DNA of 64,000 nucleotides from Rhizobium sp. 9140 (GCF_900067135.1 NZ_FJUR01000006.1:1-64000), one strand, 5' to 3'; shown: positions 32,972 through 42,483, numbered from the stretch's first letter. The notes: generated by a model from the sequence alone, not told the origin. Program-made: numbers and translations.

Positions 32972-34464
32972 GCGACTTCTCCCGCATCCGACGACAGGAG
33001 ACGCATATACGCCTTCGCCGATGTCGTCTCGACCGTCGCCCTCGGCAAATACGGGTAGATGGACAGGTCCAGTCTGGGCGGCCGGCGTTCCACCCGGCAC
33101 AGGATCAGATGCTTGACGGCGTCAAAGCCAATGGCGCCAAGCTGGATCGCCTGCTTCACCGCCGCATGCAGATCGGCGAGTTCGAAGCTCTCCAGCAGGC
33201 GGAGGACCTGCACGTACTCACGCCGGCCGTGTTTGGCCATGCGGCCTTCCATCAACCGGCGCAGCGTAGCGAACTCTTGCGGCAAGTCCCAGCCCTGGAG
33301 GGGCGCTGCCTGATCCAGCGAATTGATCTTCTGCTCGATCAGCGGCAGGTAATGGACAGGATCGAAGACGACGTCTTCCCGTTCCCAGCACCGAGGATGG
33401 CGGGCGATGATCTCGCCACGGCCACCAATGACCACTTCGTTGACATAGCCGCGCACCCACACATCCTGATGGCCATAGGCGACCGGGACGGAATAGTCGT
33501 TGGTCTTGTAGCGCACCAGCGACTGCGCCGTCACCTTGGCACTTGCCTGGTCGCAGGCATCAAATGGCGAGGCTGGCAAGGCGCGCATGGCAGCCAGATC
33601 GCGCCGCAAGCGCTCGCCGATCGTCTCGCTCTCGCCGCGCAGCCTGTCGCGCTGGCGCTTCCGGCACTGCTCCTCCAGAAAGGTGTTGAACGCCTCCCAT
33701 GTCGCAAACTGCGGGATCGGTACCATGAAGTTGCGCCGGGCATAGCCGACGAGACCCTCGACGTTCCCCTTGTCGTTGCCCTTGCCGGGACGGCCATAGC
33801 GATCCCGGATAAGGTAGTGGGACAGGAAGCCGCTGAACAACGTCGCGCGCTTGCGGGTGCCGTCAGGCAAAATCTTCGCCACCAGGCAACGGTCGTTGTC
33901 GTAGACGATCGATTGCGGCACGGCGCCGAAGAAAGCGAACGCATGGACATGGCCATCGACCCAGGCCTCGGCCACTGCCGCCGGATAGGCCCGCACGTAG
34001 CAGCCGTCGCTGTGCGGAAGGTCGAGCACGAAGAAATGCGCCTTCTGCTCGACACCGCCGATGACCACCATCGCCTCACCGAAATCGGCCTGCGCATGGC
34101 CGGGCGGATGCGACAGCGGCACGAACACTTCCTGGCGGCGCTGATCCCGCTCGCGCATGTAATCCTTGATGATCGTATAGCCGCCAGTGAACCCGCATTC
34201 GTCTCGAAGCCGGTCAAACACCCGCTTGGCCGTATGGCGCTGCTTGCGCGGCACTTGTCTGTCTTCGTCCAGCCAGTGATCGATCGTCGAGACAAACGCA
34301 TCCAGCTTGGGCCGCCGGATCGGTGATTGTCGCTGATAGCCAGGTGGCGTCGAATAGGACAGCATCTTGGAAACGCTGTCGCGCGATATGTTGAAATGCT
34401 TTGCAGCCTGACGCCGGCTCATGCCTTCCGAGCAAGCCAGTCGAACCTTCAGATATAATTCCAC
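32968..34464 (-). CDS. istA: IS21 transposase IstA (copy C)
   Basis: 498 residues, same as the complete IstA of copy B, with catalytic residues in QADFGEAMVV, VYDNDRC and KGNVEGLVGY present. GTG start at 34464. Confidence 0.93.
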   Translation of the reverse strand: MELYLKVRLACSEGMSRRQAAKHFNISRDSVSKMLSYSTPPGYQRQSPIRRPKLDAFVSTIDHWLDEDRQVPRKQRHTAKRVFDRLRDECGFTGGYTIIKDYMRERDQRRQEVFVPLSHPPGHAQADFGEAMVVIGGVEQKAHFFVLDLPHSDGCYVRAYPAAVAEAWVDGHVHAFAFFGAVPQSIVYDNDRCLVAKILPDGTRKRATLFSGFLSHYLIRDRYGRPGKGNDKGNVEGLVGYARRNFMVPIPQFATWEAFNTFLEEQCRKRQRDRLRGESETIGERLRRDLAAMRALPASPFDACDQASAKVTAQSLVRYKTNDYSVPVAYGHQDVWVRGYVNEVVIGGRGEIIARHPRCWEREDVVFDPVHYLPLIEQKINSLDQAAPLQGWDLPQEFATLRRLMEGRMAKHGRREYVQVLRLLESFELADLHAAVKQAIQLGAIGFDAVKHLILCRVERRPPRLDLSIYPYLPRATVETTSAKAYMRLLSSDAGEVA

Positions 34465-34637
34465 GGTATAGATCCCCAGGCCCTCCTGCGCTCATTGCAG
34501 AAGAGAAATAGGTGGCCGACTTTTACGCCGCCCGAAGCGGGACAATCCCGCCGCTACCGTGGTCTAATTTTGCACCGCCGCTCTCAAGTGCCCAAAACTG
34601 AGCGGCATAGGCCATGTCCGCTTTGGGCCGATGGCAG

Positions 34638-35445
34638 TCATTGATGCTGCCAAAGCGCCGTCAAGGTTGCCTCTGAAAAGCCGGGCACGGCTAGAACGAA
34701 ATTGCTGGATAGGTACTGATCCACCCCGCCGAACTCAGGCAACTGACGTAGCTCCTGGTCATTGATCGCGGCACGAAGTCCTTCGAAGATCTTCAGGGAG
34801 TCCACAAACTGGAATGGCCGATTGTGCAGCGAGCCCTGCACAGGGGCTGTCGCCCCAGGCACCTCCTTCATCATCTGCAGTTCAGCGACGAATTCACACG
34901 CAAGCTTGATTGCGGCCTCTCTTTCACGCCAGTCTGGGGCTGTCATGATCTTCAGCAAAATCGGCCCCAGCTCCGGCGCGCATTCCAGCCTGGAGAAGGC
35001 AGTGCCAAACCATTTCGGGTAAGGCGCGTATCGGCGCTCGACCAGTAGAGCGAGCCTCATCAGGTTTCCGGCCATACGCGTGGCAATCACACGAGAGCCG
35101 AGCTCGTCACCAACGTCGCCCGTCCGACCGATATAGGCACGTTCCTCAGCAATTCGGCCCCATTGAGCTGCCAGTTTGTAGAGCCAAACATCTCTTGGAA
35201 AGTACGAGAGCCTATTTCGAAGCGCAGTCACCTCTCCAAAATCGTCCTGAAACACAGCACCTGCCGTTACCGTCAAGAAGTGCTGCTCCGAATAGGACAG
35301 CCAATCCCTCGCGGCCAGATCTTCGGCAAACTGACGGCCGAGATAGCGTTCGCACCAGGCGGGCACGGTATAGAGCTCGACGCCGTGGTCTGATCCTTGC
35401 ATTCCAGAGGCGCGGCCATCGGCTGGCGCTCGTACGTAGCTTGGA
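34638..35445 (-). pseudogene. DUF4037 protein, C-terminal part, separated by the mercury transposon
   Basis: The 3' portion of a DUF4037 gene (family pattern FPRDVWLYKLAAQWGRIAEE, then GDVGDELGSRVIATRMAGNL and RRYAPYPKWFGTAFSRLECA). It is the continuation of the 5' portion at 47192-47489. Removing the transposon and one copy of the TTGGA duplication restores a single uninterrupted frame of 366 codons (RYPSYVRAPADG across the joint). DUF4037 proteins have a nucleotidyltransferase-like N-terminus; function is unknown. In the present state the frame opens in the transposon end (MSFRPQPEPTPP). Confidence 0.92.
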
Positions 35446-35478
35446 GGGGTCGGTTCCGGCTGGGGGCGGAATGACACC

Positions 35479-38376
35479 CTAAGCGTTTGCCTCCGTGGGC
35501 CAAAGATATTCGCCGGTCAGCAGGATATGCGCCCAGCCCAGAGGAGAGATGTGGGCTAAAAGTTCGGGTGGCACATCGAGGCCTTCGTTTCGCCGTTCGG
35601 CGACGGCGTGGCCAAGGTGGACGGTATTCCAGTAGATGATGATCGCCGTCAGCAGATTCAGCCCGGCGATCCGGTAATGCTGCCCCTCAGTGGTTCGATC
35701 ACGGATTTCACCTTGACGGCCGATGCGCAGGGCACTCTTGAGGGCATGGTGGGCTTCGCCCTTGTTGAGGCCAATCTGGGCGCGGCGCTGCATATCGGTA
35801 TCGAGGATCCACTCGATGATAAAGAGAGTGCGCTCGACGCGGCCGACTTCCCGAAGCGCGGCCGCAAGATCGTTCTGTCGGGGATAGGATGCGAGTTTCC
35901 GGAGCAACTGGCTCGGTCTGATCTTTCCGGCGGCCATCGTGGCAGCACAGCGGAAGAGATCAGGCCAGTTTGACACAATCAGTTCTTCGCGGATTTTGCC
36001 GCCCACCAGCTTGCGTAAATCTTTGGGTGTCCCCGCGGGATCGAAGACATAAAGCCGTTTCGACGGTAAGTCGCGGATGCGCAAGACGAGCCGGTAGCCG
36101 AGCATGGCACTGGTCCCGAACAAATGATCGGCAAACCCCGCCGTATCGGCGTATTGCTCGCCGACCTGCCGGCCGACTTCATTCATCAGCAGGCCATCGA
36201 GGATGTACGTAGCTTCACTGACGGTTGCGGGAATAGTCTGTGAGGCGAACGGCGCGAACTGGTCATTGACGTGGGTATAAGCCTTGAGCCCAGGCTCACT
36301 GCCGTACTTGGCGTTGATCATGTTCATGGCCTCGCCCTGTCGTGCCGAAGGGAAAAACTGACCATCGCTTGATGCGGTTTTTCCCATGCCCCAGAACCGG
36401 GACATCGGCAGCTTGCCCTGCGCGGCCACGACCATCGCCAGCGCCTGGTTCATGCCCTCGCTTTCGACATGCCAGCGGGCAAGGCGCGAGAGCTGCCAGT
36501 AATCATGCGTGTTCGAGGCTTCCGCCATTTTTCGAAGGCCTAGGTTCAGCCCTTCGGCGAGCAGAACGTTCAGCAAGCCGACCCGATCGCTGCATGGCGC
36601 TCCGGTTCTGAGATGGGAAAAGGCGTCCGAGAATCCGACCGCCGCGTCAACTTCCAGCAAGATGTCAGTGATCCGCACAGGCGGCATTCGACGATAAAGA
36701 TCGAGGACCAGTTCCTCTGCGCTTTCGGGAACGTCTGCGGTCAACCGGTCGATCCGCAACGTTCCATCTTCAATGCTACCATGGGGGATGGTCCCGTCGC
36801 GAGCGGCACGTGCCAGCCGCTTCAGACCATCCGCAAGGCGACCCTTGCGGTCAGCCAGCCAAGCTTGAGGATCGAGAGGAACAGCCATCCTGGCATTCGC
36901 CTGCGCCGAGGTCATCGGAACAAGCACCTGCTTGAGATCGCCGTAGCGGCGGGAATGATCCAGCCATATGTCTCCAGACCGGAAAGCATCGCGAAGATGA
37001 AACAGCACCGCGACCTCCCATAAACGACCATCGCCTCGGTCTTGCGCTCGGAGATGGCGATGCCATTTCGAATTCGGCCGCAGGAATGATATACCTGTTG
37101 ATGTCGGCGCACGTGTTTCGCCGATGGCTTTCGCGGCTGCAATCAATGGCTCCGCCACCGACGCAGCCTTGAGCTTCAGGCATCGCAACATCCGCGGCGC
37201 ATATCGGCGAAAACGATGATACCCTTGTCCGACGTGAGCCAACGGCTCGTCTGCCAATGTACTGGTGAGTTGCGTCCCTACGGCAACCAGCTGTTCAAGC
37301 TGATGCCATTCGGCCGACCGTGCCAACACATTGTCCAACGGAACACCATCGTCGCGAGCTTCCAGCAAAGAGGCTCCCAATGCCGTGAAAGCGCGAAGCG
37401 TATCGGTGACTGCGGCCTTGGAACCGGCAATCCGCTCGTCATGTAGCCGTTTCGCCTCTCGCCAAGTTTTCCCAACGATGCGGTCGTGGGTTTCGATGAT
37501 GGCATCGGCGATCGCGGCTTCCCATTCGACGACGCAAACGGCGAGGATCGCCCACCGCCGATCCGAACTGATGTCGCGCAGGCCATCCGTGAAGTAACGC
37601 TCGCCCTGCCGACGCAGGCGCGCGATGCGGTGTGGCGGTACGCCTAGGAGGATCTGGGGATCGACTTCCAGACCGCGCAGGAACTCCAGCCGATCAAGCA
37701 AGCGGTTCGCTGATGCGGAATTGCTGCCGACTTCGAACTGGCGAAGCCAGATGAAACGGCTGATGTTTCCGTCAACCATTTCGGTCAGAAGCCCGTCCAG
37801 TTGCTCGCGCACACTAAAGTCGAGCCTTTCCGCTATCCGTGTCTCAATGCATCGCTCGGCGGCAACAAGGGCATCGGCGCACAGACGCTCGATCGTTGAC
37901 GCCGCCGGCAGGATGGTCACCATTTTCCTGCATTGCGCGACGAAGCGCCGCGCCAGATCTTCGTTCGACCTGGCATCTTCAGCCTGATCGAAAAGCCAAT
38001 CCCGCAGATCACGGGCCCCGCGCCCCGTGAATGTCTTGTAGCCGTAGATCTCGCGCAACGCCTCCATATGTTGCTGGCGGGTCTGACGCCGGGCGGCATA
38101 GGTGAGAAGCGCATCGGCCGGAACGCCGAGCTGAGCTCCGATGAAGGAAAGGACTTCATGCGGAATCATTTCGCCCGGAGCCAGCGCGCGCCCTGGATAG
38201 CGTAGTGCACAAAGCTGCAGGGCGAAACCCAGCCTGTTTTCTGGTCTGCGGCGTTCCTGAATGTTTGCCAGATCGTCGTCGCCCAATGTGTAATGCTTCA
38301 GCAGTGATAACTCGTCCGTCGGCAGGTCGAGCAACGCCGAGCGCTGTCGCTCGGCGAGAATATGTCGTCTTGGCAT
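35479..38376 (-). CDS. tnpA: Tn3-family transposase TnpA
   Basis: 965 residues from ATG 38376 (MPRRHILAERQRSALLDLPT, the usual TnpA start); an upstream in-frame start is less likely. Full length for the family. The C-terminal DDE core shows FWGMGKTASSDGQFFPSARQ with the first Asp, KAYTHVNDQFAPFASQTIPA with the second, and AQIGLNKGEAHHALKSALRI with the Glu. The stop codon lies inside the left inverted repeat. It forms cointegrates that TnpR resolves; tnpR is divergent, with the res region (about 38377-38471) in between. Confidence 0.95.
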   Translation of the reverse strand: MPRRHILAERQRSALLDLPTDELSLLKHYTLGDDDLANIQERRRPENRLGFALQLCALRYPGRALAPGEMIPHEVLSFIGAQLGVPADALLTYAARRQTRQQHMEALREIYGYKTFTGRGARDLRDWLFDQAEDARSNEDLARRFVAQCRKMVTILPAASTIERLCADALVAAERCIETRIAERLDFSVREQLDGLLTEMVDGNISRFIWLRQFEVGSNSASANRLLDRLEFLRGLEVDPQILLGVPPHRIARLRRQGERYFTDGLRDISSDRRWAILAVCVVEWEAAIADAIIETHDRIVGKTWREAKRLHDERIAGSKAAVTDTLRAFTALGASLLEARDDGVPLDNVLARSAEWHQLEQLVAVGTQLTSTLADEPLAHVGQGYHRFRRYAPRMLRCLKLKAASVAEPLIAAAKAIGETRAPTSTGISFLRPNSKWHRHLRAQDRGDGRLWEVAVLFHLRDAFRSGDIWLDHSRRYGDLKQVLVPMTSAQANARMAVPLDPQAWLADRKGRLADGLKRLARAARDGTIPHGSIEDGTLRIDRLTADVPESAEELVLDLYRRMPPVRITDILLEVDAAVGFSDAFSHLRTGAPCSDRVGLLNVLLAEGLNLGLRKMAEASNTHDYWQLSRLARWHVESEGMNQALAMVVAAQGKLPMSRFWGMGKTASSDGQFFPSARQGEAMNMINAKYGSEPGLKAYTHVNDQFAPFASQTIPATVSEATYILDGLLMNEVGRQVGEQYADTAGFADHLFGTSAMLGYRLVLRIRDLPSKRLYVFDPAGTPKDLRKLVGGKIREELIVSNWPDLFRCAATMAAGKIRPSQLLRKLASYPRQNDLAAALREVGRVERTLFIIEWILDTDMQRRAQIGLNKGEAHHALKSALRIGRQGEIRDRTTEGQHYRIAGLNLLTAIIIYWNTVHLGHAVAERRNEGLDVPPELLAHISPLGWAHILLTGEYLWPTEANA

Positions 38377-38471
38377 GCGCGCGTTGTCCCTGTTGAAGTA
38401 CAGTCTGTTTTGGACAACAATCGCCCCATGCAAATCAAGGCTTTGCGAGCCACAAAACCACGAGGGTTCAA

Positions 38472-39098
38472 TTGGGACAGCGCGTGGCCATCTATTGCCG
38501 GGTTTCGACGGCTGATCAGTCCTGCGAACGACAGGAGCGAGATCTGACCGCCTTCGCCGGACGTGCCGGATATAAAATTGCCGGCATATATAAAGAGACG
38601 GGCTCGGGCGTGAAGCTGGACCGGGCCGAGCGCAAGAAGATCATGGCGCTCGCTCAGGCCAGACATATCGACGCCATCCTGGTCACAGAACTCTCCCGCT
38701 GGGGACGCTCGACGATCGATCTCCTCAACACGTTGCGCGAGCTGGAAAGCTGGAAGGTCTCAGTCATCGCCATGAACGGCATGACCTTCGATCTGTCATC
38801 TCCTCATGGCCGTATGCTGGCGACTTTCCTCTCCGGTATCGCTGAATTCGAACGCGATCTTATCAGCGAACGGGTCAAATCGGGCTTGGCCGTTGCCAAA
38901 GCGCGCGGCAAGAAACTCGGTCGACAGCGGGGGCAGCGCCCGAAGTCGGACCGTCTGGCTCCGCGAGTTCTGGCGCTCGTTGCTGAAGGCCGCAGCTATC
39001 GGCTCATTGGTCGCGAACTTGGGCTCAGCAAGAACACCGTCTCCGATATCGTGCAACGTAACCGCAACGCTATCGTCGCTCGCGAGCCAAATCGTTGA
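38472..39098 (+). CDS. tnpR: Serine resolvase TnpR of the mercury transposon
   Basis: 208 residues from a TTG at 38472 (MGQRVAIYCRVSTADQSCER). The nucleophile Ser is in YCRVSTADQ, with arginines in VTELSRWGRSTIDLL. The E-helix (ISERVKSGLAVAKARGKKLG) leads to a C-terminal helix-turn-helix (GRSYRLIGRELGLSKNTVSD). The space between tnpA and tnpR should hold res; TTGTCCCTGTTGAAG and TTTTGGACAACAAT are visible there as partial repeats. The start codon is weakly supported. Confidence 0.9.
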   Translation: MGQRVAIYCRVSTADQSCERQERDLTAFAGRAGYKIAGIYKETGSGVKLDRAERKKIMALAQARHIDAILVTELSRWGRSTIDLLNTLRELESWKVSVIAMNGMTFDLSSPHGRMLATFLSGIAEFERDLISERVKSGLAVAKARGKKLGRQRGQRPKSDRLAPRVLALVAEGRSYRLIGRELGLSKNTVSDIVQRNRNAIVAREPNR

Positions 39099-39230
39099 GC
39101 CCGATAAAGGTCCCGATGACATCGAGCGAGAACCGGAACGCCGGTTGATCGCCGGGCAACGCCGGCTCCATGACCAGAGATACGCCTACATCGTCTCCCG
39201 TTCGCCAAAAGCGAACTGATTGTTTCGGTG

Positions 39231-39629
39231 TTACCGGCTCCTTAGCTGGCGTACTCTGAGCCAGACATTGAGAAAACTGGCGGCGATCAAACCAGAGATG
39301 CCGACGTAGGCCAGGACAAGGCTTGGCATGAGACCGAGAAACACGACCGCTATCGCCAGCGTACTGAGCCCCCCGATGATGAGAGTCCACGGTTGATGAT
39401 GGCTGCGTGTTCCAAGATATAGCCCGAGTAGGGTGACGGCCAGAAACGCTGCTAACAATGGGAACAGGATCGCATCTCTTTTGATGAAGCCAAGCCCGAC
39501 GGCCGATACAATCGAAAGGAGTACCGGGGAACCGAGGCAGCAGAGCGCCGCGAAGACCGATCCGGCGGCCCCGAATTTGTCCAGGTGCCGTTTCCAAAAG
39601 GTACTTTGCTCGATGGTGTTCGCGGCCAT
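39231..39629 (-). CDS. merC: Mercury transporter MerC
   Basis: 132 residues with four hydrophobic segments. The first contains the vicinal region FGAAGSVFAALCCLGSPVLL with the Cys pair that takes up Hg(II) in MerC proteins. Downstream helices are LFPLLAAFLAVTLLGLYLG and TLIIGGLSTLAIAVVFLGLM. It is the last gene of the merT-merP-merC set, 151 bases after merP. It carries Hg(II) across the inner membrane to a cytoplasmic reductase. Confidence 0.9.
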   Translation of the reverse strand: MAANTIEQSTFWKRHLDKFGAAGSVFAALCCLGSPVLLSIVSAVGLGFIKRDAILFPLLAAFLAVTLLGLYLGTRSHHQPWTLIIGGLSTLAIAVVFLGLMPSLVLAYVGISGLIAASFLNVWLRVRQLRSR

Positions 39630-39780
39630 AGCTGCAGTCTCCTACACACCTGCAACTTCGCACCCGCCGGGTGGATATTTTCGACGGCGCCGTTCACCCT
39701 TTGAGGCAGCAGCGTGCCGATGTGGAGCAGCGAAGAGAGGTGATACCGCTCTCCGCCCGCCGCCGCCAATCAGCCGGCGG

Positions 39781-40074
39781 CTATTGCGCCACATGCGACG
39801 GATAGCCGGCGTTGGTCGTCGCAGCAATGAGGGTCGGTACGCCGGTGACTGCGTCATCGAAAGAGACCGTGGCGACAGCACCCGACATTGCGTCGGCTTC
39901 CTTTACCTGGACCGCTGTGACACCCGAGACACGAGAGAGGGCCGTTTTGACGATGGGGGCGCAGAGCGCGCAGGTGGCGTTGTCAACGTTCAGTATAACA
40001 GTCTTCTCGCCGGCCACGGCGGCGAGCGGGGAAAGCAGAGCGAGGAGAACGGCAACTGCGACAGGGCGGATCAT
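39781..40074 (-). CDS. merP: Periplasmic mercury-binding protein MerP (first copy)
   Basis: 97 residues from ATG 40074, which begins a signal peptide (MIRPVAVAVLLALLSPLAAV, cleavage after VAG or similar). The heavy-metal-associated domain has the pair in DNATCALCAPIVKTALSRV; family members usually have G-M-T-C-x-x-C, here N-A-T-C-A-L-C. It scavenges Hg(II) in the periplasm and passes it to MerT. It lies 19 bases downstream of merT. Confidence 0.9.
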   Translation of the reverse strand: MIRPVAVAVLLALLSPLAAVAGEKTVILNVDNATCALCAPIVKTALSRVSGVTAVQVKEADAMSGAVATVSFDDAVTGVPTLIAATTNAGYPSHVAQ

Positions 40075-40093
40075 GGGATCATTCTCCTTTGGC

Positions 40094-40516
40094 TTAGAGG
40101 AACAGGGGCGCAAGTCTCGGGAACCCTAGTCCGACGATGACGAGGACGGTGGCAACCCAGAGGCCGGCTTTGGCGATCCGTCCCGACTTGGGCTGGGCGC
40201 AATAGGAGCCCTCAGCGCAGGCGACCTTTGGCTCGCGATAGACGAGATAGAACCCGTAGCCGAGGATACCGAACGTCATGGCGGCAAAAATCGGTTGATA
40301 CGGTTCGAGGGCGGTGAGGTTGCTGATCCAGGCTCCGCCGATGCCCACGGTGAACAGGGCAAACGGGATGACGCAGCAACTCGAGACGGCGATCGCCCCG
40401 AGAATGCCGCCGGCGGCGAGCAGTTGCTGGCGTCCGCCCCGCTGGTGTTCCGATGTCACGTGGATGGCGGCGGTCGCCGACGTTCGGGATCCTTTGAGAC
40501 CTGATGATGCCTCCAT
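40094..40516 (-). CDS. merT: Mercury transporter MerT (first copy)
   Basis: 140 residues with three membrane helices. The first contains GAIAVSSCCVIPFALFTVGI with the Cys-Cys pair, and the loop between helices two and three has the second pair in KVACAEGSYCAQP. These are the Hg(II)-handling cysteines of MerT. It is the first gene of a merT-merP-merC set, expressed from the MerR-type promoter at 40559-40589. No merR is adjacent, so control in trans by the merR at 46734 is likely. Confidence 0.92.
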   Translation of the reverse strand: MEASSGLKGSRTSATAAIHVTSEHQRGGRQQLLAAGGILGAIAVSSCCVIPFALFTVGIGGAWISNLTALEPYQPIFAAMTFGILGYGFYLVYREPKVACAEGSYCAQPKSGRIAKAGLWVATVLVIVGLGFPRLAPLFL

Positions 40517-40558
40517 AATTGCTCACTTTCTGCATCGTTGAACAGCGATTTGCGAAGT

Positions 40559-40589
40559 AGCCTACGCCTTGTAGTCACTACAGACTCAA
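40559..40589 (-). promoter_or_regulatory. MerR-type promoter/operator for merT-merP-merC
   Basis: On the minus strand: -35 TTGAGT (40589-40584), a 19-base spacer with the dyad CTGTAGTGACTACAAG, and -10 TAGGCT (40564-40559). A spacer of 19 bases with a central dyad is the signature of promoters activated by MerR-family proteins. Confidence 0.82.
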
Positions 40590-40763
40590 GGGGGATTTCA
40601 ACGATTTGCGATCACGCTTCTGTGAGGGCGTTGGAAAGTGGAACCCGTTGAGCAGTCGCTGTCGTCTGAAGACCGTAGCTGGGGTTTTCAAGCATCATGA
40701 ACCGTGGCGCTACCAATCTCTGTTTCCGCAGTGCCTACGTGGCCAAGCGATCAAGATTTTGTC

Positions 40764-40794
40764 TTGACCCTGTACCGAGTACAGGGTGTAACGA
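40764..40794 (+). promoter_or_regulatory. MerR-type promoter/operator for the MerF-like/hisI unit
   Basis: -35 TTGACC (40764-40769), a 19-base spacer, and -10 TAACGA (40789-40794). The spacer holds a perfect dyad, CCCTGTAC-CGA-GTACAGGG (40768-40786). The core CTGTAC-NNN-GTACAG is the same as in the two mer operators of this transposon. The rest of the 40590-40903 interval has no recognised gene. Confidence 0.8.
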
Positions 40795-40903
40795 ATCTCT
40801 TTGGCAGCGATCGCGTCATCGGGATACCCGACGCGGTCGTGCTTGTGATTAATGGACCGCGCCGCAGCGATGCTATGGATCTGCGATCAGAACGGAGAGC
40901 GCC

Positions 40904-41197
40904 TTGGACGACAAACCGACCGCCGGCATCGTGACCGCGATCATCATCGCGCCTTTAGTCGCGCTTTGCTGCCTTGGACCGGTAGTCATCGGCTCGGCGG
41001 TGGGCGGCGTTTTGGGCTGGTTCAGCGGGCAAGGTCTCGTGATAGGGGGTGTGCTGACACTCCTGGCTGGAGCCGCCGGCTATGCCCTCATGCGCTGGCG
41101 CCGGGCTTCATCTCGTCGGGAAGATGCCTCCCCGACATGCACATGTGACGAGCCCAAAGCACGGCCCGGCAGCCGCCAACCACCAACCATCCTTTGA
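40904..41197 (+). CDS. MerF-like small membrane protein with CC motif
   Basis: 97 residues from a TTG at 40904, with CGGAGAGCG just upstream. Two membrane helices: [20 protein letters not shown] (residues 12-31) and [20 protein letters not shown] (residues 44-63). The vicinal Cys pair in the first helix is as in MerF/MerT-type mercury carriers. The C-terminal tail is hydrophilic with CTCD, a possible second metal site. It lies 110 bases downstream of a MerR-type promoter and 55 bases upstream of hisI. I call it MerF-like on pattern; a carrier for another soft metal is possible. Confidence 0.65.
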   Translation: MDDKPTAGIVTAIIIAPLVALCCLGPVVIGSAVGGVLGWFSGQGLVIGGVLTLLAGAAGYALMRWRRASSRREDASPTCTCDEPKARPGSRQPPTIL

Positions 41198-41252
41198 GCC
41201 GGCACACTCCAATCGCGAAATACCCCGTACACTCGGAGATACGCCCTTGCCC

Positions 41253-41669
41253 ATGACCACGCCGGCCGCGGACCTCGCGGAAACGATCGAAGAAAACTCC
41301 ATTCTGACGCCGCAATTCAACGCGGATGGGCTCATTCCTGCAGTCGCCACGGATGCGGCGAACGGTGTGGTGCTAATGCTGGCGTGGATGAATGCGGAGG
41401 CGCTGGAAAAGACGATCGAGACCGGTCAGGCCTGGTACTGGAGCCGGTCCCGCAAGTGTCTTTGGCATAAGGGCGCGACGAGTGGGCAAGTCCAGCAGGT
41501 CGAGGAACTGCGCATCGATTGTGATCAGGACGCGGTGTGGCTCAAGGTGCGCGCTGGCGGAGACGGCGGATGTTGCCATACCGGCCGGGCGAGTTGCTTC
41601 TATCGCCGGATCGTTACGGCGCCGGGTCGCCCGACGCTCCGCCGGGTGCCGGATGCCCCGCCGAGATAG
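41253..41669 (+). CDS. hisI: Phosphoribosyl-AMP cyclohydrolase (HisI) paralogue
   Basis: 138 residues from ATG 41253 (a TTG six bases earlier is also possible; GGAG at 41235). The family motifs are clear: [20 protein letters not shown] near residue 34, [20 protein letters not shown] near 55, [12 protein letters not shown] near 81 (metal-binding Asp cluster), and [12 protein letters not shown] near 99 with the zinc-ligating cysteines. It opens the adenine ring of phosphoribosyl-AMP in histidine synthesis. No other his gene is near. It shares a transcription unit with a MerF-like protein behind a MerR-type promoter, which suggests a metal-stress back-up enzyme. Confidence 0.9.
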   Translation: MTTPAADLAETIEENSILTPQFNADGLIPAVATDAANGVVLMLAWMNAEALEKTIETGQAWYWSRSRKCLWHKGATSGQVQQVEELRIDCDQDAVWLKVRAGGDGGCCHTGRASCFYRRIVTAPGRPTLRRVPDAPPR

Positions 41670-42264
41670 GTCCTCAGGGTAATATCGATGTTTTCGAGCG
41701 CGACCAGGCGCTCCAGTATCACGGTCAGAAGACCGACCAGCCGCCGAAAACCCTCCAAAGCCACCTCCGGAAAGCCGTTCCGCCGGCGTGTCGCGATGGA
41801 GAGAGTATTGATCGTGCCATCACCGAAGCGCAGCGGAACGATAAGATAGTCGGTAAAGCCGTCAGCCCTAAGTTCGCCGTAGAGGTCGCACCGAAACGCT
41901 CGGACGTCCTGCAGGCGAGGAACGCGGAGCTCGTGCGCGTCGTGTGCACATGATGATCCGGGGAAGCGAGATAGCCCGGTCGGTTCTTCAGACCATGCGG
42001 CCAATCGATGACACGAACTCTGTCGTCGTCGGCAAGCCAGAGATAGGTCCGGGCACGGAAGGCCGGATGCAGCGGCTGCGCGCTCACAAAGATGCGATCG
42101 ACGCGAAGCGTTGCCGCGGACAGCAACCGTCCGATATCGCGGATCACCGCACGCGCGTCGGTCGACGCAGCGGCGCTGTCGGAGAGACCGAGTGCGAGGC
42201 GGCCGAGATGCATGCCCGGATCGCCGTAGGGTGCCTCGGAATCACAGACCCGGCGCTTGGTCAT
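41660..42264 (-). pseudogene. Class III adenylate cyclase, N-terminal domain remnant
   Basis: The N-terminal sensor-like domain of an alphaproteobacterial class III cyclase in two frames. ATG 42264 opens a frame with GDPGMHLGRLALGLSDSAAA and YLWLADDDRVRVIDWPHGL; at about 41940 the frame shifts by one base and continues as ELRVPRLQDVRAFRCDLYGE to ITLRTYLG at about 41660. The catalytic cyclase domain that should follow is absent. The remnant ends where hisI ends, convergently. It is a fragment captured inside the transposon. Confidence 0.75.
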
Positions 42265-42483
42265 GGGCGTAATCCTGCTGAACGGGCAGGACTAAGACGC
42301 TCGACCGTCGGGAATCGCTGACTGGGGGACATTCCTTTGCTCATGCTGTCCTCGATGGTAAGGCCGTTGGCCGTTCGAAACGATCGTGTGTCTGCCGGTG
42401 GGGCGCCTCCCAAACTCTGCTCCCCGTCGCGTCGAGCGTTTTCAGAGACGCCCGCAATCGAAATGCCAGCCTTGCCGCATCAG

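Larger units (their letters stand above)
32081..34586 (-). mobile_element. IS21-family element, copy C, complete (2,506 bp)
   Basis: Same termini and length as the other copies. Left flank GTCCGCCT (multicopper oxidase), right flank AGTGCCCA. These do not form a direct repeat, and the 3' half of the oxidase is absent beyond the element, so this is a recombination joint rather than a fresh insertion. Confidence 0.93.

Noticed and set aside
39070..39663. Minus-strand 197-residue frame overlapping merC
   Set aside because: It is out of frame with MerC, which has clear family features; the rest is a shadow of tnpR and its trailer.
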